The notes: a model not told the origin generated them from the sequence alone. Positions 7,312-17,236 are shown, numbered from the stretch's first letter. The stretch is DNA of 41,490 nucleotides from Verrucomicrobia bacterium SCGC AAA164-E04 (GCA_000383715.1 KB912045.1:78801-120290); one strand, 5' to 3'. Translations and numbers: made by a program.

Positions 7312-10084
7312 TGAGATTCATGACAACTTGAGCAAAATCCGTGAGCGCCAGAATCTCATGGTTTTTTGAGCCAGAGGAGCGATGTCTCTCTGTTTGGGCT
7401 GCAATGAATGCTGCACCCTCAGCTAACTCCAATCTACCAGGCTTGCGATTAAGCGCTATTTCATAAGCTTTATCCACGGAATGCATCATTGAATCACCAG
7501 CTTCATTCCGTATGCGTTCCGCAAAAGCTTTGGCCCAGTTTCTCACAAATGGACTATTCATGAGAAGCAGAGCCTGCGGGGCCACCGTGGTGGTAGGACG
7601 TGTGCCCTGACTGACAAGAGGTTCGGGAGCATCAAAAGACTGCATTGCTGTGATGAGCCTGCTTCTCTTGACTGTGAGATAAATACTACGCCTCAAACTT
7701 GCTGGATCTAGCGATCCTTGACCAAACATGCTTTTGTCCAGTCGCCCGGAAACGGTCAAAAGGGAATCGCGAATCGCTTCGGCTTCTAATCTGCGATGTG
7801 CAGGAAAAAAAGGGGCATGATCGAATCCTGCCTGCTCTTCAACGGATGAGTTTCTGGTTGGTCGATGCGACGTTTGCTGATAGGTCGCGCTGGTCATGAT
7901 GAGTTGATGCAGAGGTTTCAGACGCCATTGATTTTCGATCAATTTGACCGCAAGCCAATCAAGGAGCTCAGGATGTGCCGGTTGATTCCCAAAGCCTCCG
8001 AAATCATTTGGAGTCGAAACGAGCCCTGTTCCAAAATGATGTTGCCAAAGTCTGTTGACAATCACTCTTGCAAGTAAACGACCCGCACCGTTTTCTACGT
8101 CAGTCATCCATTCAGCCAGAGCCCGTCTTTTGCCTGAATACTTTACTCCTTGAGGCGGGTCGTGCTTCCATGGATTGCCACTGTCACCATCGGGATGCAA
8201 GGCTTTGATAAATCCTTGATTCACCACTTTTCCCTTGGAGTTCGTACTCCCTCGTTTGAGAAAGTATGTTTTTTCAAAAAAATCAGCACCTTGAGAATGC
8301 ATTCGGACAGCAGGAAATCCTTCCGCACAAACCAGAACTTTTGTGCGGTCTGGCTCAGGTTTTTGCAGCAAATGTTCTTGAAGCTTCCCTTGGACAGTTT
8401 GCCACCCGGCATCAGTAGTTTTCCACCACTCCATGAGTAAGTGGCGATCTTCCGGGATGATAGCTCGTTTCACCCTTGATGACTTCTTCATGCCCCGCAA
8501 CAAGGTAGCGACTGTGGATGGAAGCGTTATCTCACGAAGCCCGGCATTCCGATCGCTCGAAAGAGAGATCCGCGGACGACCAATGCTGTGTCGCTTATTC
8601 ACGGAAAACTCAAGGTGTAATTCCAGCTTACCACCAACAAAAGGGGTCAAAGGTTCATTGAACTCAAAAACAGCTGCATGATTATTACCGAATTGAGGAT
8701 CCACAGCCCATCCAGAATTTGGATTTTCATCAAGAGCTGCGGCCACAGAGAGATTCTTGTCGTTTTGTTGAAAAGTAGCACGTGGACGGATCAAGGGAAT
8801 CTCTTCGCTCTCTGTTTCCCCCTTTCTGGTAATAAATACTCGAATCCTGCTGAGACCGAAATTACCATTATCCGCTCGTCCAGGCCCGTTTTGTTTGAGA
8901 CTTGAATCAGCCAATGCTTCGACCCTCAAAGCTAGAACCCCTTTTTTTGAGAGGGTCGTCGTCATAGTGTAGACATCCGAATCACCACTTTTACCCTCTA
9001 CTATGTATGAGCCGTCCTCCAATTTCCTGAATGAAGCCCCAGCTTTGGAATGTAGCGTTTGAAAATCAATTTGTTCCCAAATAGGATGGAAGGCATCCAA
9101 AGAATCTTTCTTTAACCAATTTTCAAATTTTACAGGAATGACTCTCTTTTCGTAATTATGAAAGGCTTCGAGATATGGAGCATGTTCTTTTTCAAATTGC
9201 TGCAGAGCCTCCTGATATTTTTCAGGTTCGAGGTCGATTTCAATTTCACTTCTCACGGTAGATGTGAATGTCGATAACAGCCGATAATATTCCATACTGG
9301 AGATGGGATCGGCTTTATGATCATGACATCGCGCACATCCGACAGTGAGCCCCAGCATAGCAGAGCCTGCTGTGGAAAGCATATCGTCCATGGCATCATA
9401 ACGGACGCGCTCAACTTCATTGGCTGTAATTTGTGTAGGAAACACACCAGCGCCCAAAAACCCCGTCGCCATCATGGCCAGTGGGTTGTTCGGCTCATAC
9501 TCATCCCCAGCTAATTGCCAACGTACAAATTGATCATAAGGCATGTCTGCATTAAGGGATTTTATCACAAAATCACGGTAGTGATACGCACTCGGGCGAT
9601 CATAATCATGCTCGAAGCCAGAGCTTTCAGCGTAACGCGCCAGATCCAGCCAATATCTTCCCCAACGTTCACCATAGCGCTCGCTCTCCAGCAGCCCTGA
9701 TACAACATTGGACCACTTCGCTGGTGAGGCATCATCCATGAATCCCTGCACACTTTCATAGCTTGGAGGAATACCTTGAATATCAAATGAAGCTCGGCGC
9801 AGCAGTACACGAGGATCTGCCTGCGGGTTGGGTTGAAGTCCCCTTTCATGCAGGTGGCTGAAAACCCATCGATCAATCGGGTGAGGACTTATCTGCCCTG
9901 CTTGATTCATCTCGGGAGGAGGATTAACGCTCAATGGGCGAAATGCCCACCAATGCTCTGCCTTACCTGAGGCGAACTGGTCTTTTGCTGGCACTTTATC
10001 GGCGAGCGCCTGAGTCCAGAACATCAATCCAACCATCAACAACTGCGACAAGCTGGCCATATTGATCTTTTTAAAACATTGCAT
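7289..10084 (-). CDS. PSD1-type protein (DUF1549 and DUF1553 domains)
   Basis: 931 residues. A signal peptide (about 1-29) is followed by the DUF1549 domain (about 65-275) with G-C-A-R-C-H-D-H-K at about 250-258. This is a CxxCH motif that could bind heme c. A less conserved middle region follows, and then the DUF1553 domain (about 640-925; R-V-I-V-N-R-L-W-Q-H-H-F-G-T-G-L). Many homologues also carry an N-terminal cytochrome c (PSCyt1) domain. That domain is absent here, since the mature protein begins directly with E-H-W-W-A-F-R-P. These exported proteins are almost always paired with DUF1501 genes, as here. They are thought to act in polysaccharide or redox processes at the cell surface, without proven function. 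The frame opens with GTG at 10087, but the adjacent ATG at 10084 is preferred. Confidence 0.93.
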   Translation of the reverse strand: MQCFKKINMASLSQLLMVGLMFWTQALADKVPAKDQFASGKAEHWWAFRPLSVNPPPEMNQAGQISPHPIDRWVFSHLHERGLQPNPQADPRVLLRRASFDIQGIPPSYESVQGFMDDASPAKWSNVVSGLLESERYGERWGRYWLDLARYAESSGFEHDYDRPSAYHYRDFVIKSLNADMPYDQFVRWQLAGDEYEPNNPLAMMATGFLGAGVFPTQITANEVERVRYDAMDDMLSTAGSAMLGLTVGCARCHDHKADPISSMEYYRLLSTFTSTVRSEIEIDLEPEKYQEALQQFEKEHAPYLEAFHNYEKRVIPVKFENWLKKDSLDAFHPIWEQIDFQTLHSKAGASFRKLEDGSYIVEGKSGDSDVYTMTTTLSKKGVLALRVEALADSSLKQNGPGRADNGNFGLSRIRVFITRKGETESEEIPLIRPRATFQQNDKNLSVAAALDENPNSGWAVDPQFGNNHAAVFEFNEPLTPFVGGKLELHLEFSVNKRHSIGRPRISLSSDRNAGLREITLPSTVATLLRGMKKSSRVKRAIIPEDRHLLMEWWKTTDAGWQTVQGKLQEHLLQKPEPDRTKVLVCAEGFPAVRMHSQGADFFEKTYFLKRGSTNSKGKVVNQGFIKALHPDGDSGNPWKHDPPQGVKYSGKRRALAEWMTDVENGAGRLLARVIVNRLWQHHFGTGLVSTPNDFGGFGNQPAHPELLDWLAVKLIENQWRLKPLHQLIMTSATYQQTSHRPTRNSSVEEQAGFDHAPFFPAHRRLEAEAIRDSLLTVSGRLDKSMFGQGSLDPASLRRSIYLTVKRSRLITAMQSFDAPEPLVSQGTRPTTTVAPQALLLMNSPFVRNWAKAFAERIRNEAGDSMMHSVDKAYEIALNRKPGRLELAEGAAFIAAQTERHRSSGSKNHEILALTDFAQVVMNLNEFIYVE

Positions 10085-10700
10085 CACAGAAAGTTGTCTT
10101 AAATTCCTTACTCTATATTGTTCAATAATACAGAATCACGACACGGATTGAGCCATTTTTTACGGGACTTATTTACCATTGGGCTGCAGATATTAGTATC
10201 AAGCACGATAGGCACCTTCCGGTGGATGAAACAGTAGTTTAAGTCATTATTCAAATAAACCAGCTATGCTGTAAGTTGTTTCAGTGTATACGGTCGACAT
10301 TAACCCGGGTATTCATCCAGTGAAAGGAAACATTCTCACATATACAGGTGACCCCAAAGTGATTTACTTTTGTTGTTGGCTGAAGCCTAGGAATCATACC
10401 GCTCAAAGTGACTAAACCTCAGATTACTTCTAGTGGTTCTGATTATCATAGGTGCACTGTTCGCAAACATAATGAAAATATGGATATATAAGCGTGGTAT
10501 TTTCATAATCAAGGTTGCACAGGAAGACTCGCTTCTATGATCTTCCCATAAGCTCATTTCAATGCATGCCATCGAGTGATGGATAATCAAAAGAGGGGAC
10601 TTTCTTTACCATGCCGACATAACCATCCTGACGGCTGTGAAAAAATGCGTGATGTTTTGACTCATTTGAGCCGTCACGAAGTCAAGCCGTCTCGCTCCAT
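10085..10700. other. Long intergenic region, no gene seen
   Basis: 616 bases between the stop of the HypF-like gene and the start of the PSD1 operon, both on the minus strand. It presumably holds the PSD1 promoter. Short open frames exist (for example 10387-10590 on the minus strand), but they lack ribosome binding sites and recognisable sequence. GACGGCT at 10630-10636 pairs with AGCCGTC at 10669-10675. The 32-base loop and the absence of a T tract make it a poor terminator. Confidence 0.5.
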
Positions 10701-13079
10701 TTACGAAACCGATGACTCGCTTATTTTAGTCAATGCGTCTGTGATGGAAGGCATCTCTGTTGGTTGTGCATTCATTCCTCGTGAGGCGGCACGTAACTGC
10801 CCAATGGCAAGACCATTGTCATTCAACGGGATTTGATCGGGCAGCTGTGTTCTGAATCCGTGCTGTGTGAGTGTCCCCATCAGGTGCTCAGTCCAAATGC
10901 GATTTTCAAATGCTGACCCACTGAGTATGATGCATTGTGGATGAAGGGTTGCGGCGATTTTGAGTATCCATTGTGAAAAGGTGCAGAAGACGCGTCTCAG
11001 GATGTACTGCGCATGCCTACCTTGCTGCATGTCTGTCACAATTCCTTGAAGCATGGGTTTCCAACCCAAAATGCTCATTTGTTTGGTTTCCCCTGCCTGA
11101 TTGATGGGATGTGCATAAGGTTTGACCCCACGCCTTAAATCCATTTCCCGATCCATCACTGCCTCTAGCTCAGAAAAAGTATGTCCCTGATATCGATTGC
11201 GATGAGTTCCCAGCAACAAAGCGGCCAGACCAAACCACCATTGAGTAACACTACGAGTCTGCCGACATTGAAGTTTCCGATCAAAAACCTGATTCCATTG
11301 CTCAATTTCCTGAAGGTTCAATTGAGCTCTTAACTTCAAAGGCAGTTCGTCCCACATCTTTTTCCCAAATGTCTCGTGGAGCATACCAAATAAACAAGCT
11401 CGATTGTCATCGATTGAGGAATCTCCGCCAGGCAAGCAGAAGGATTCAAATTGAATGATGCGCTGCCATTCGTTACCTTCAAGCCATAGACATTCCCCTC
11501 CACTTAACTCGTCCTGCTTACCACGCCCAATTCCCTCGTCGAAACACAACGCCATCACATGCGATATTTCAAAATCGCATGGGAGACCTACCATGGCGTG
11601 AGCAAGATCGTGTTCAATTTGCTGCACTTTTGTTCCGGTAGATAGAGCATATTGGGCTGTCAATGCCTGAGAATCCATGTCTGCCTGAAGCTGTTGCGGA
11701 CCATGGTCGAACAGGGCTTTGGAATCATTCAGGTTGTCAAAAAAGAAATCGAGACTGGTGCCCTGCCCCAAAGGCCCTATGGGTCCGAGCAAAAAGGAAC
11801 GCTCTTCAACACTCAGCCCCAAGGATGTTAAGTGCTTACCACCCAATGCAATGAGTTCCTTTTTACTTTCCTCCATCTTAAGTTCCAGAGGAACGATCCC
11901 TTTACCATGACGCAAAATCTGCATTTGACCCCCTAATCGCTGAACCAGACTATCAGGTATCGTTCTCAATATGGGCAAATCCGATACCAACATGGAATCA
12001 ACATGTCCCTCGAATGCTTGCAATGCCTCCCCCTCGGTGCAGGCATAGGGCAGTCGTCGCTCAGCGCCGGAAATAACGGCAAGAGGAAGATGAAGTAAGT
12101 TCATCAGAAGGTGGAGAATACCCGAGCCAGGAAGACCGATGTCAAAGTGCGCCCCAAAGGGTGCGATCTGACCTGACAGACTCGATACATTATTTCGTTT
12201 TTTGATCCTCAGCAGCGGCGCACTGGATTGCATCAACCAATCGCGCTCCTTGGCGCCCGCTAAAACAAAGGCATCTATCGCATCAACGGAATGTAGGATG
12301 CATGGAATCGGCTGATGTGCGGAATCAAGCAAAGCGCGTATACGCCGGACAGGTTCGTTGACTGTTGCCAGGCTTACCAAAGAGAAACCGGAGATTTCCT
12401 TGACCGCCAATACGCCCCCCTCTTCGATCACTGCAGCAGATTGGATCAAGGCATCACGCTGACGACCTTTGACAATCCCACAATGATCCCAAAGTTCAAC
12501 TGATGGACCACAAATAGGGCATGTATTCACCAAATGCAAAAAACGTCGATCTCTTGAATTACCAACTTCCGACAAGCATTGCTCGCAAAGCGGGTAATTA
12601 CCGAGTGATGTATCTCCTCTTCTGAGCAGTCCTTTACGTGCAATCGAATATCTGGGACCGCAGTCGGCACAAAAGGTGTAAGGGTAAAAGAACCTGCGAT
12701 TATCTGGGTTGAGCATTTCCCCAACACATTCGGAGCATTGCCCCCTGTCTGGCAAAACCCACCTGCCACCGGATTGTCTATTTTCAGCATCACGAAGTCT
12801 GAAAGACATATCTCCTTTGGGATTGATTCGATTGATACTGGCCAATTCAAAACGGTAGTCAGCCTGTTGCAACCTCGAAAGCAATTGATTTTCAAAAGCT
12901 TTCAGAGTCCCTTCATCCCCTTCGAGTTGGATCTCATAGCCTCGTGAAAACGGTCGTAGCCATCCTCGTAAATTCAAAGACCTGACCAGAAGAAAAACGG
13001 CAGCAGCAAATCGGCTGCCATGCAGGTTACCTCGTATCAAAAATTGTTTACGAACAAACCCTGGAGATGCATCCTTCAT
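10701..13079 (-). CDS. Divergent HypF homologue (carbamoyltransferase-like), orphan
   Basis: 792 residues with the full HypF domain order. The acylphosphatase-like domain is at 10-95, two C-x2-C/C-x2-C zinc modules at 115-140 and 165-190, a YrdC-like domain at about 205-400, and a Kae1-like domain at about 405-765. HypF makes the carbamoyl group from which the cyanide ligands of NiFe hydrogenases are built. All eight zinc-module Cys residues are kept. The catalytic residues are not. The acylphosphatase Arg (G-F-R-P) aligns with Ala, and its Asn with Pro43. The YrdC K-H-R-P-x-K-P and T-S-G-N motifs are replaced (A-H-Q-P-I-P and I-S-G-A). In the Kae1 domain, His490 and His494 keep the H-x3-H metal spacing, L-S-G-G-V-F-Q-N has become L-S-G-S-A-F-E-N, and N-D-x-G-L-A-I-G-Q is kept. 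No other hyp or hydrogenase gene is in the window. It may be a repurposed or decaying HypF. Confidence 0.85.
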   Translation of the reverse strand: MKDASPGFVRKQFLIRGNLHGSRFAAAVFLLVRSLNLRGWLRPFSRGYEIQLEGDEGTLKAFENQLLSRLQQADYRFELASINRINPKGDMSFRLRDAENRQSGGRWVLPDRGQCSECVGEMLNPDNRRFFYPYTFCADCGPRYSIARKGLLRRGDTSLGNYPLCEQCLSEVGNSRDRRFLHLVNTCPICGPSVELWDHCGIVKGRQRDALIQSAAVIEEGGVLAVKEISGFSLVSLATVNEPVRRIRALLDSAHQPIPCILHSVDAIDAFVLAGAKERDWLMQSSAPLLRIKKRNNVSSLSGQIAPFGAHFDIGLPGSGILHLLMNLLHLPLAVISGAERRLPYACTEGEALQAFEGHVDSMLVSDLPILRTIPDSLVQRLGGQMQILRHGKGIVPLELKMEESKKELIALGGKHLTSLGLSVEERSFLLGPIGPLGQGTSLDFFFDNLNDSKALFDHGPQQLQADMDSQALTAQYALSTGTKVQQIEHDLAHAMVGLPCDFEISHVMALCFDEGIGRGKQDELSGGECLWLEGNEWQRIIQFESFCLPGGDSSIDDNRACLFGMLHETFGKKMWDELPLKLRAQLNLQEIEQWNQVFDRKLQCRQTRSVTQWWFGLAALLLGTHRNRYQGHTFSELEAVMDREMDLRRGVKPYAHPINQAGETKQMSILGWKPMLQGIVTDMQQGRHAQYILRRVFCTFSQWILKIAATLHPQCIILSGSAFENRIWTEHLMGTLTQHGFRTQLPDQIPLNDNGLAIGQLRAASRGMNAQPTEMPSITDALTKISESSVS

Positions 13080-13445
13080 AAAATCGAAAATCTATCGCGT
13101 TAACCACCCAGTCAGTCTGTAATCGAAATCTCGCAGTCAAATGAATAAAAACAGACCTGATTGACCGCGTAAACACCTGATCCATCTGCCTCTATTTGAC
13201 TAAGCAAGGTTGATCAAAGGAGTTCCTCAATTTTCGACTTGATTTCATGGAAGATTAAACCCACTGGCTGAAACTCCGTCCTGATGAAAAATTATTAGCT
13301 AATTGAACCAGTTCTTTGAAATGGAAATAAATCTTGATGCAGGTATTTTCACGGAGAGCCAGTGACTAATCATGAAAAACCTTGTATTGACCACGGCAAC
13401 TCACGTGCGTAATCCAACGGCGATCTTGAACCTTTTGGAATACAT
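13080..13445. other. Intergenic region, no gene seen
   Basis: 366 bases between hisC and the HypF-like gene (both minus strand). A 25-codon plus-strand frame (13372-13449) with GGAGAG upstream is the only coding candidate. It overlaps the end of hisC by four bases and looks accidental. No terminator with a T tract was seen for hisC. Confidence 0.5.
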
Positions 13446-14579
13446 CTAAGAATCAAAACGATTTTTCAACAGCCGAATGGCACTCATGCATTTTTTCATC
13501 TCTTGATTAGATCCAATCGAAATGCGAATTCGATCATTGAATTGACCTGTTGTAAACCAGCGAACCAGTATTTTTTGACGACGCAATCCATTAAACCATT
13601 CGCGGGCAGGAGCCAGAGGAGGTTTAACAAAAAGGAAGTTGGCTTGACTCGGCAGGACATGGAAACCGAGCCCTTCGAGTTCTTGAGCTGTCTGGTTTCT
13701 GCATTTTTTGATACGCTGAAAATTGGAACGGTAATAGGACAGGCTCCTCAAGGTTTGCAGGGCTGCTATTTGCCCCATTCCATTCACATTATAACTATCG
13801 CGAATGCAATCGATAGCGTGAATTAAATCAGGATGCCCAACAAAGTAACCTACCCGCTGAAAACACAAGGAATAGGATTTTGAAAAGGTCCGTGAAACCA
13901 GAACATTACTTAAGGTGGAAGCAAGTTCCATGGCGTTTTCCTCAGCAAAATCGGCATAGGCCTCATCCAAAATGACAATACCATTTTGAGCTCGGCACAG
14001 AGCGAGCAGTTGCCGGGTGGAATACCCTCTGCCTGTGGGCGCATTAGGAGTTGTCACGAATGTAAGTGCAGCATCAAAATTCCATTGTTGTTCTTTTTTA
14101 AGTTGCCGCAAAGAAGGCATACTGAAATCAGGGTTCAGAGGAACCTCATGTCGTATGGCTCCTTGAATGTCCGTCAGCACAGGATAGAGCGAATAACTTG
14201 GGGTCCAATATTGAACGAGAGACTTTTCCCTGACGCGTCCAGCCCGCTTTCCTTGCCAGGGCTCAACAAACGCACGAGTGGCCAATGCCAGAAGCTCATC
14301 CGAACCATTTCCGACCGTAATCTGATTTTCCTCTACATCGTGAAGTTTCGCGATACGCTGACGCAAAGGCTGCGCCGTAGGGTTTGGATATAATCGCAAT
14401 CGTTCATCCACTGATCCCCTCAGTGCCTTGAGCACGCTTGGCGAGGGAGGGTAAGGGTTTTCGTTGGTGTTGAGCTTGGTCAATCCCTTCACCTTCGGTT
14501 GTTCACCGGGAGTGTAAGGGTGTAGTTCATGAACAAGTGGTCGTATCCAATCAGGATTAGATTTTAAATTTCGAGCCAT
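13446..14579 (-). CDS. hisC: Histidinol-phosphate aminotransferase
   Basis: 377 residues, a class I/II PLP-dependent aminotransferase. It converts imidazole-acetol phosphate to histidinol phosphate with glutamate in cytoplasmic histidine biosynthesis. The N-terminus has the HisC signature L-N-T-N-E-N-P-Y-P-P-S-P. T-P-N-A-P-T-G (about 177-183), Asp205 in D-E-A-Y-A-D-F (binds the PLP ring nitrogen) and the Schiff-base Lys234 in S-R-T-F-S-K-S are all present. The length is typical. It lies 29 bases downstream of hisD on the same strand, so the two form an operon covering the dehydrogenase and aminotransferase steps. No other his genes are in the window. Confidence 0.95.
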   Translation of the reverse strand: MARNLKSNPDWIRPLVHELHPYTPGEQPKVKGLTKLNTNENPYPPSPSVLKALRGSVDERLRLYPNPTAQPLRQRIAKLHDVEENQITVGNGSDELLALATRAFVEPWQGKRAGRVREKSLVQYWTPSYSLYPVLTDIQGAIRHEVPLNPDFSMPSLRQLKKEQQWNFDAALTFVTTPNAPTGRGYSTRQLLALCRAQNGIVILDEAYADFAEENAMELASTLSNVLVSRTFSKSYSLCFQRVGYFVGHPDLIHAIDCIRDSYNVNGMGQIAALQTLRSLSYYRSNFQRIKKCRNQTAQELEGLGFHVLPSQANFLFVKPPLAPAREWFNGLRRQKILVRWFTTGQFNDRIRISIGSNQEMKKCMSAIRLLKNRFDS

Positions 14580-14608
14580 GGCATCATTGCTTAAAGATCA
14601 CTGAGCAC

Positions 14609-15901
14609 TCAACTTTTACGTATTTCTGCTGAGTTTCCATGTCCGTCCAAACCTTCCATCTTCGCAAAGGCACGCACCGCGGGCAATGCCCTTTCAAGCG
14701 ATGACTTCTGATATTCAACAATACTCGTGCGACGTTGGAATTGATCCACTGTCAAACCTGGAAAAGAAGCCCCAGCTCCTCCAGTAGGCAATACGTGACT
14801 GGGGCCAGCCACATAATCTCCGAGCGCAGTTGGTGAATCATTACCAAGAAAAATGGCGCCTGCCGTAACAATTCCCTTCGAAAGCGTACGAGCATTGTGT
14901 GTCATGATTTCACAATGCTCAGGTGCAAACTCGTTGGCCAATGCCACAGCCTGATCCAAATCCCTGACGTGAATCAACCACGCATTTTTGCTCAAAGCTT
15001 TTCCTATGAATTCTGAACGCGTCAACTTTCCGACTTGCTTATTTACCTCTGCCTGAACTCGACTGATCAATCTTTTTGAGGTTGTCAGAAAGCAGACACG
15101 CTCTTTACCTGAGCCATGTTCAGCTTGAGCTAGCATGTCAGCAGCAACGTAGGAAGCATCAGCTGTTTGGTCTGCAATGATGAGCACCTCACTAGGACCC
15201 GGAAGCAAATCAATGGACACATGACCAAATGCAAACCTTTTTGCTGCCACGACATAGGCATTTCCTGGACCAAAAATTTTATCTGCTTTGGAAATGGTTC
15301 TGGTACCGAATGTCATTGCGGCTACAGCCTGTGCTCCACCTACTTTGAAAACCTTGGAAGCTCCTGCGTGTTTTAATGCAAACAATAAGTCTGGATTTAC
15401 TTTACCCTCTGGATTGCATGGAGTACAGACAATAACGTCACGGCAACCTGCTACTTTGGCAAGCCCTACTGTCATTAATGCTGTCGAAGCTAATGGAGCC
15501 GTGCCTCCAGGCACATAAAGTCCCACTCTGCGGAAGGGATCATATTTCTCTCCGACGCGAGCTCCATGCGAATTGCGTCCACTCCAGCCCCTTCTTTTGG
15601 ACATTTTCCCAAAATTCTGAATGTTTGAAAAAGACTCTTTTATTGCCGCTTTTGTCGCAGAATCGACTTGTCGTGAGGCATGTTTGAATTCAGTTTCAGA
15701 AACAATTAATTCTCGCGCCTTCAATGTGGCGCCATCAAATTGTTCCGTAAAATGCAAAACTGCCTTATCCCCTTTACTGGCTACTGCGTGCATGATGGAA
15801 CGAACTCTTTCATCCACCTCTTCATCAAACAGACTCGATGTAGCTAGGACCTTGTTCCATTTCCGCTGAAAGGACTTTTCTGAGAAGACCGCAATGTTCA
15901 T
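14609..15901 (-). CDS. hisD: Histidinol dehydrogenase
   Basis: 430 residues from the preferred start. HisD oxidises L-histidinol to L-histidine with two NAD+ in the last two steps of the pathway. Zinc-site residues match the E. coli enzyme almost number for number: Gln259 and His262 (A-Q-A-E-H-G-S-G), Asp362 (G-D-Y-V-A-G-P-S-H) and His421. The catalytic Glu328-His329 pair sits in F-A-P-E-H-C. The frame is open to 15946, but that adds 15 residues starting at TTG with no family match. The ATG at 15901 (M-N-I-A-V-F) fits the usual HisD N-terminus, although no clear ribosome binding site supports it. It is first in the hisD-hisC operon. Confidence 0.95.
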   Translation of the reverse strand: MNIAVFSEKSFQRKWNKVLATSSLFDEEVDERVRSIMHAVASKGDKAVLHFTEQFDGATLKARELIVSETEFKHASRQVDSATKAAIKESFSNIQNFGKMSKRRGWSGRNSHGARVGEKYDPFRRVGLYVPGGTAPLASTALMTVGLAKVAGCRDVIVCTPCNPEGKVNPDLLFALKHAGASKVFKVGGAQAVAAMTFGTRTISKADKIFGPGNAYVVAAKRFAFGHVSIDLLPGPSEVLIIADQTADASYVAADMLAQAEHGSGKERVCFLTTSKRLISRVQAEVNKQVGKLTRSEFIGKALSKNAWLIHVRDLDQAVALANEFAPEHCEIMTHNARTLSKGIVTAGAIFLGNDSPTALGDYVAGPSHVLPTGGAGASFPGLTVDQFQRRTSIVEYQKSSLERALPAVRAFAKMEGLDGHGNSAEIRKS

Positions 15902-16189
15902 AAGAGTTACACATACGTGCAACATAGCCCTCTTGGCAAATGGCAAATTCCACTCTTGTGAAGAAAATTCAAAAAAAGGACGCTATCTTCTTTTTTTTGC
16001 CTTCGAACTCTCGGCATATCCTCTTGCTAAGTATGGGGCAATCTTGGCTATCTTCCCACTCCCCCGATCCAGGCAAGACGTGCAGTGAGGTGAACAAATA
16101 AGTTTCAAAAACATATTCGTTCATTTGTAGAATTCCTCAGAGAAGGAAAAGTATGGAGAAAACAAACAGCGGCTCTTGATAGGCAAATA

Positions 16190-16999
16190 TCAATAACCCT
16201 GCTTGCGCTGAAGTGGGTCCCAAAACTCCAAATTTACATCACTACCTGTGCGGGCAGGATCTGAAGGTGGATTGATTTGATCTCCCTTACGAAACTCAGC
16301 ATGTCCGTCGTTGAAACCAATATTTCCGCCTCCCTGATGCCGATTTGGATCGATGCCCTCAAGTGCGTCACCATTACCGAAGCCCGACGTAGGCCACCAG
16401 AGACTACTACTCCACGAACCATTCGGCTTGGGCATGGTATCCCCGATTGCTAGATTCATGGACGGACTTCGAACCGCAGTGCGTTTAAAGTTCGGTTTGG
16501 ATTCTACTTTGATACCGTTAATGGTGACAGACCCGCCCCCGTATGGATGAATACCGAGAAAAAACGCATTATAACCATAGCCCACTTTGTGGGCATCAAA
16601 GGCCCATTCCCATTTCACGTTATTGTCCTGCCGACTTCGTTTGAGGGAAAGGCAGTGAAAAAGATTCGACATATTGCCCTCAGGAATGATGGTTGTTCCC
16701 CACCAATTGGTCAGATTTTGTGCAGTGGATGATGTCCCGTTGTTTCGGTGAGGTGGAAATGTGTCGTTGTTATCATCCGTATAAAATTGCATGAAAAGAT
16801 TTATTTGGCGCAAATTATTCAGGCACGCAATACGTTGACCTTTCTCTTTAGCTTTACCAAGTGCCGGTAAAAGCATCCCTGCGAGAATGGCAATGATGGC
16901 TATCACGACCAGCAATTCGATCAATGTGAAAGCACCTTGTTCTCTGAAAGATTGAAACGGAACAGCCAATTTCGAATAAGGTTCTTTATCTCGGGGCAT
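16190..16999 (-). CDS. Prepilin-like protein with type IV/II N-terminal signal and H-X9-DG tail
   Basis: 269 residues. Residues 24-42 form a type IV prepilin signal ([17 protein letters not shown]), with cleavage expected before Phe and Glu at position +5. Residues 1-22 are a longer leader than the usual 6-10. The C-terminal part carries [12 protein letters not shown], the H-X9-DG pattern of the large pseudopilin-like family in Verrucomicrobia and planctomycetes (DUF1559-like). These are probably exported pseudopilins or surface proteins. Genomes of this type hold dozens of copies, and individual roles are unknown. The gene is monocistronic between hisD and sahR, with an inverted repeat 31 bases upstream of the start. 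Confidence 0.9.
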   Translation of the reverse strand: MPRDKEPYSKLAVPFQSFREQGAFTLIELLVVIAIIAILAGMLLPALGKAKEKGQRIACLNNLRQINLFMQFYTDDNNDTFPPHRNNGTSSTAQNLTNWWGTTIIPEGNMSNLFHCLSLKRSRQDNNVKWEWAFDAHKVGYGYNAFFLGIHPYGGGSVTINGIKVESKPNFKRTAVRSPSMNLAIGDTMPKPNGSWSSSLWWPTSGFGNGDALEGIDPNRHQGGGNIGFNDGHAEFRKGDQINPPSDPARTGSDVNLEFWDPLQRKQGY

Positions 17000-17029
17000 G
17001 TATGTTTGTTAGATTAAAACTGAAATTAA

Positions 17030-17057
17030 TCAAACTAATTCCATCGATTTAGTTTGA
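17030..17057. repeat. Nine-base inverted repeat upstream of the prepilin-like gene
   Basis: TCAAACTAA at 17030-17038 and its exact complement TTAGTTTGA at 17049-17057 are separated by ten bases. The repeat sits 31 bases upstream of the start codon at 16999 on the minus strand. It could be a dimeric regulator site or an mRNA hairpin. There is no T tract, so it is not a terminator. Confidence 0.5.
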
Positions 17058-17236
17058 GTTTCCCCAAGGCCTGCACAGTGGTTTCATCTTCGGTTCTTCC
17101 ATCAAATTGATACTAACAAAGCATTGTTGGAATGGAATGCGACCCTTTCTGCAGAGGGCTATGGCGAGAGGTAAAGAGCAGTCGACAAAATTTTAACTAT
17201 TAAGTCTGAACTTTCAGTCAAAAAGGACAATAATCG

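Noticed and set aside
10387..10590. A 67-codon minus-strand frame upstream of the PSD1 gene
   Set aside because: There is no ribosome binding site and no recognisable sequence, and it has an unusual Met/Ile/His-rich composition.
10630..10675. Inverted repeat GACGGCT/AGCCGTC as terminator of the HypF-like gene
   Set aside because: The loop is 32 bases and no T tract follows on the minus strand. AGCCGTC also recurs at 10685-10691 as a simple direct repeat.
13372..13449. A 25-codon plus-strand frame beyond hisC
   Set aside because: GGAGAG lies upstream, but too far away for good spacing. The frame overlaps the end of hisC and shows no conserved features.
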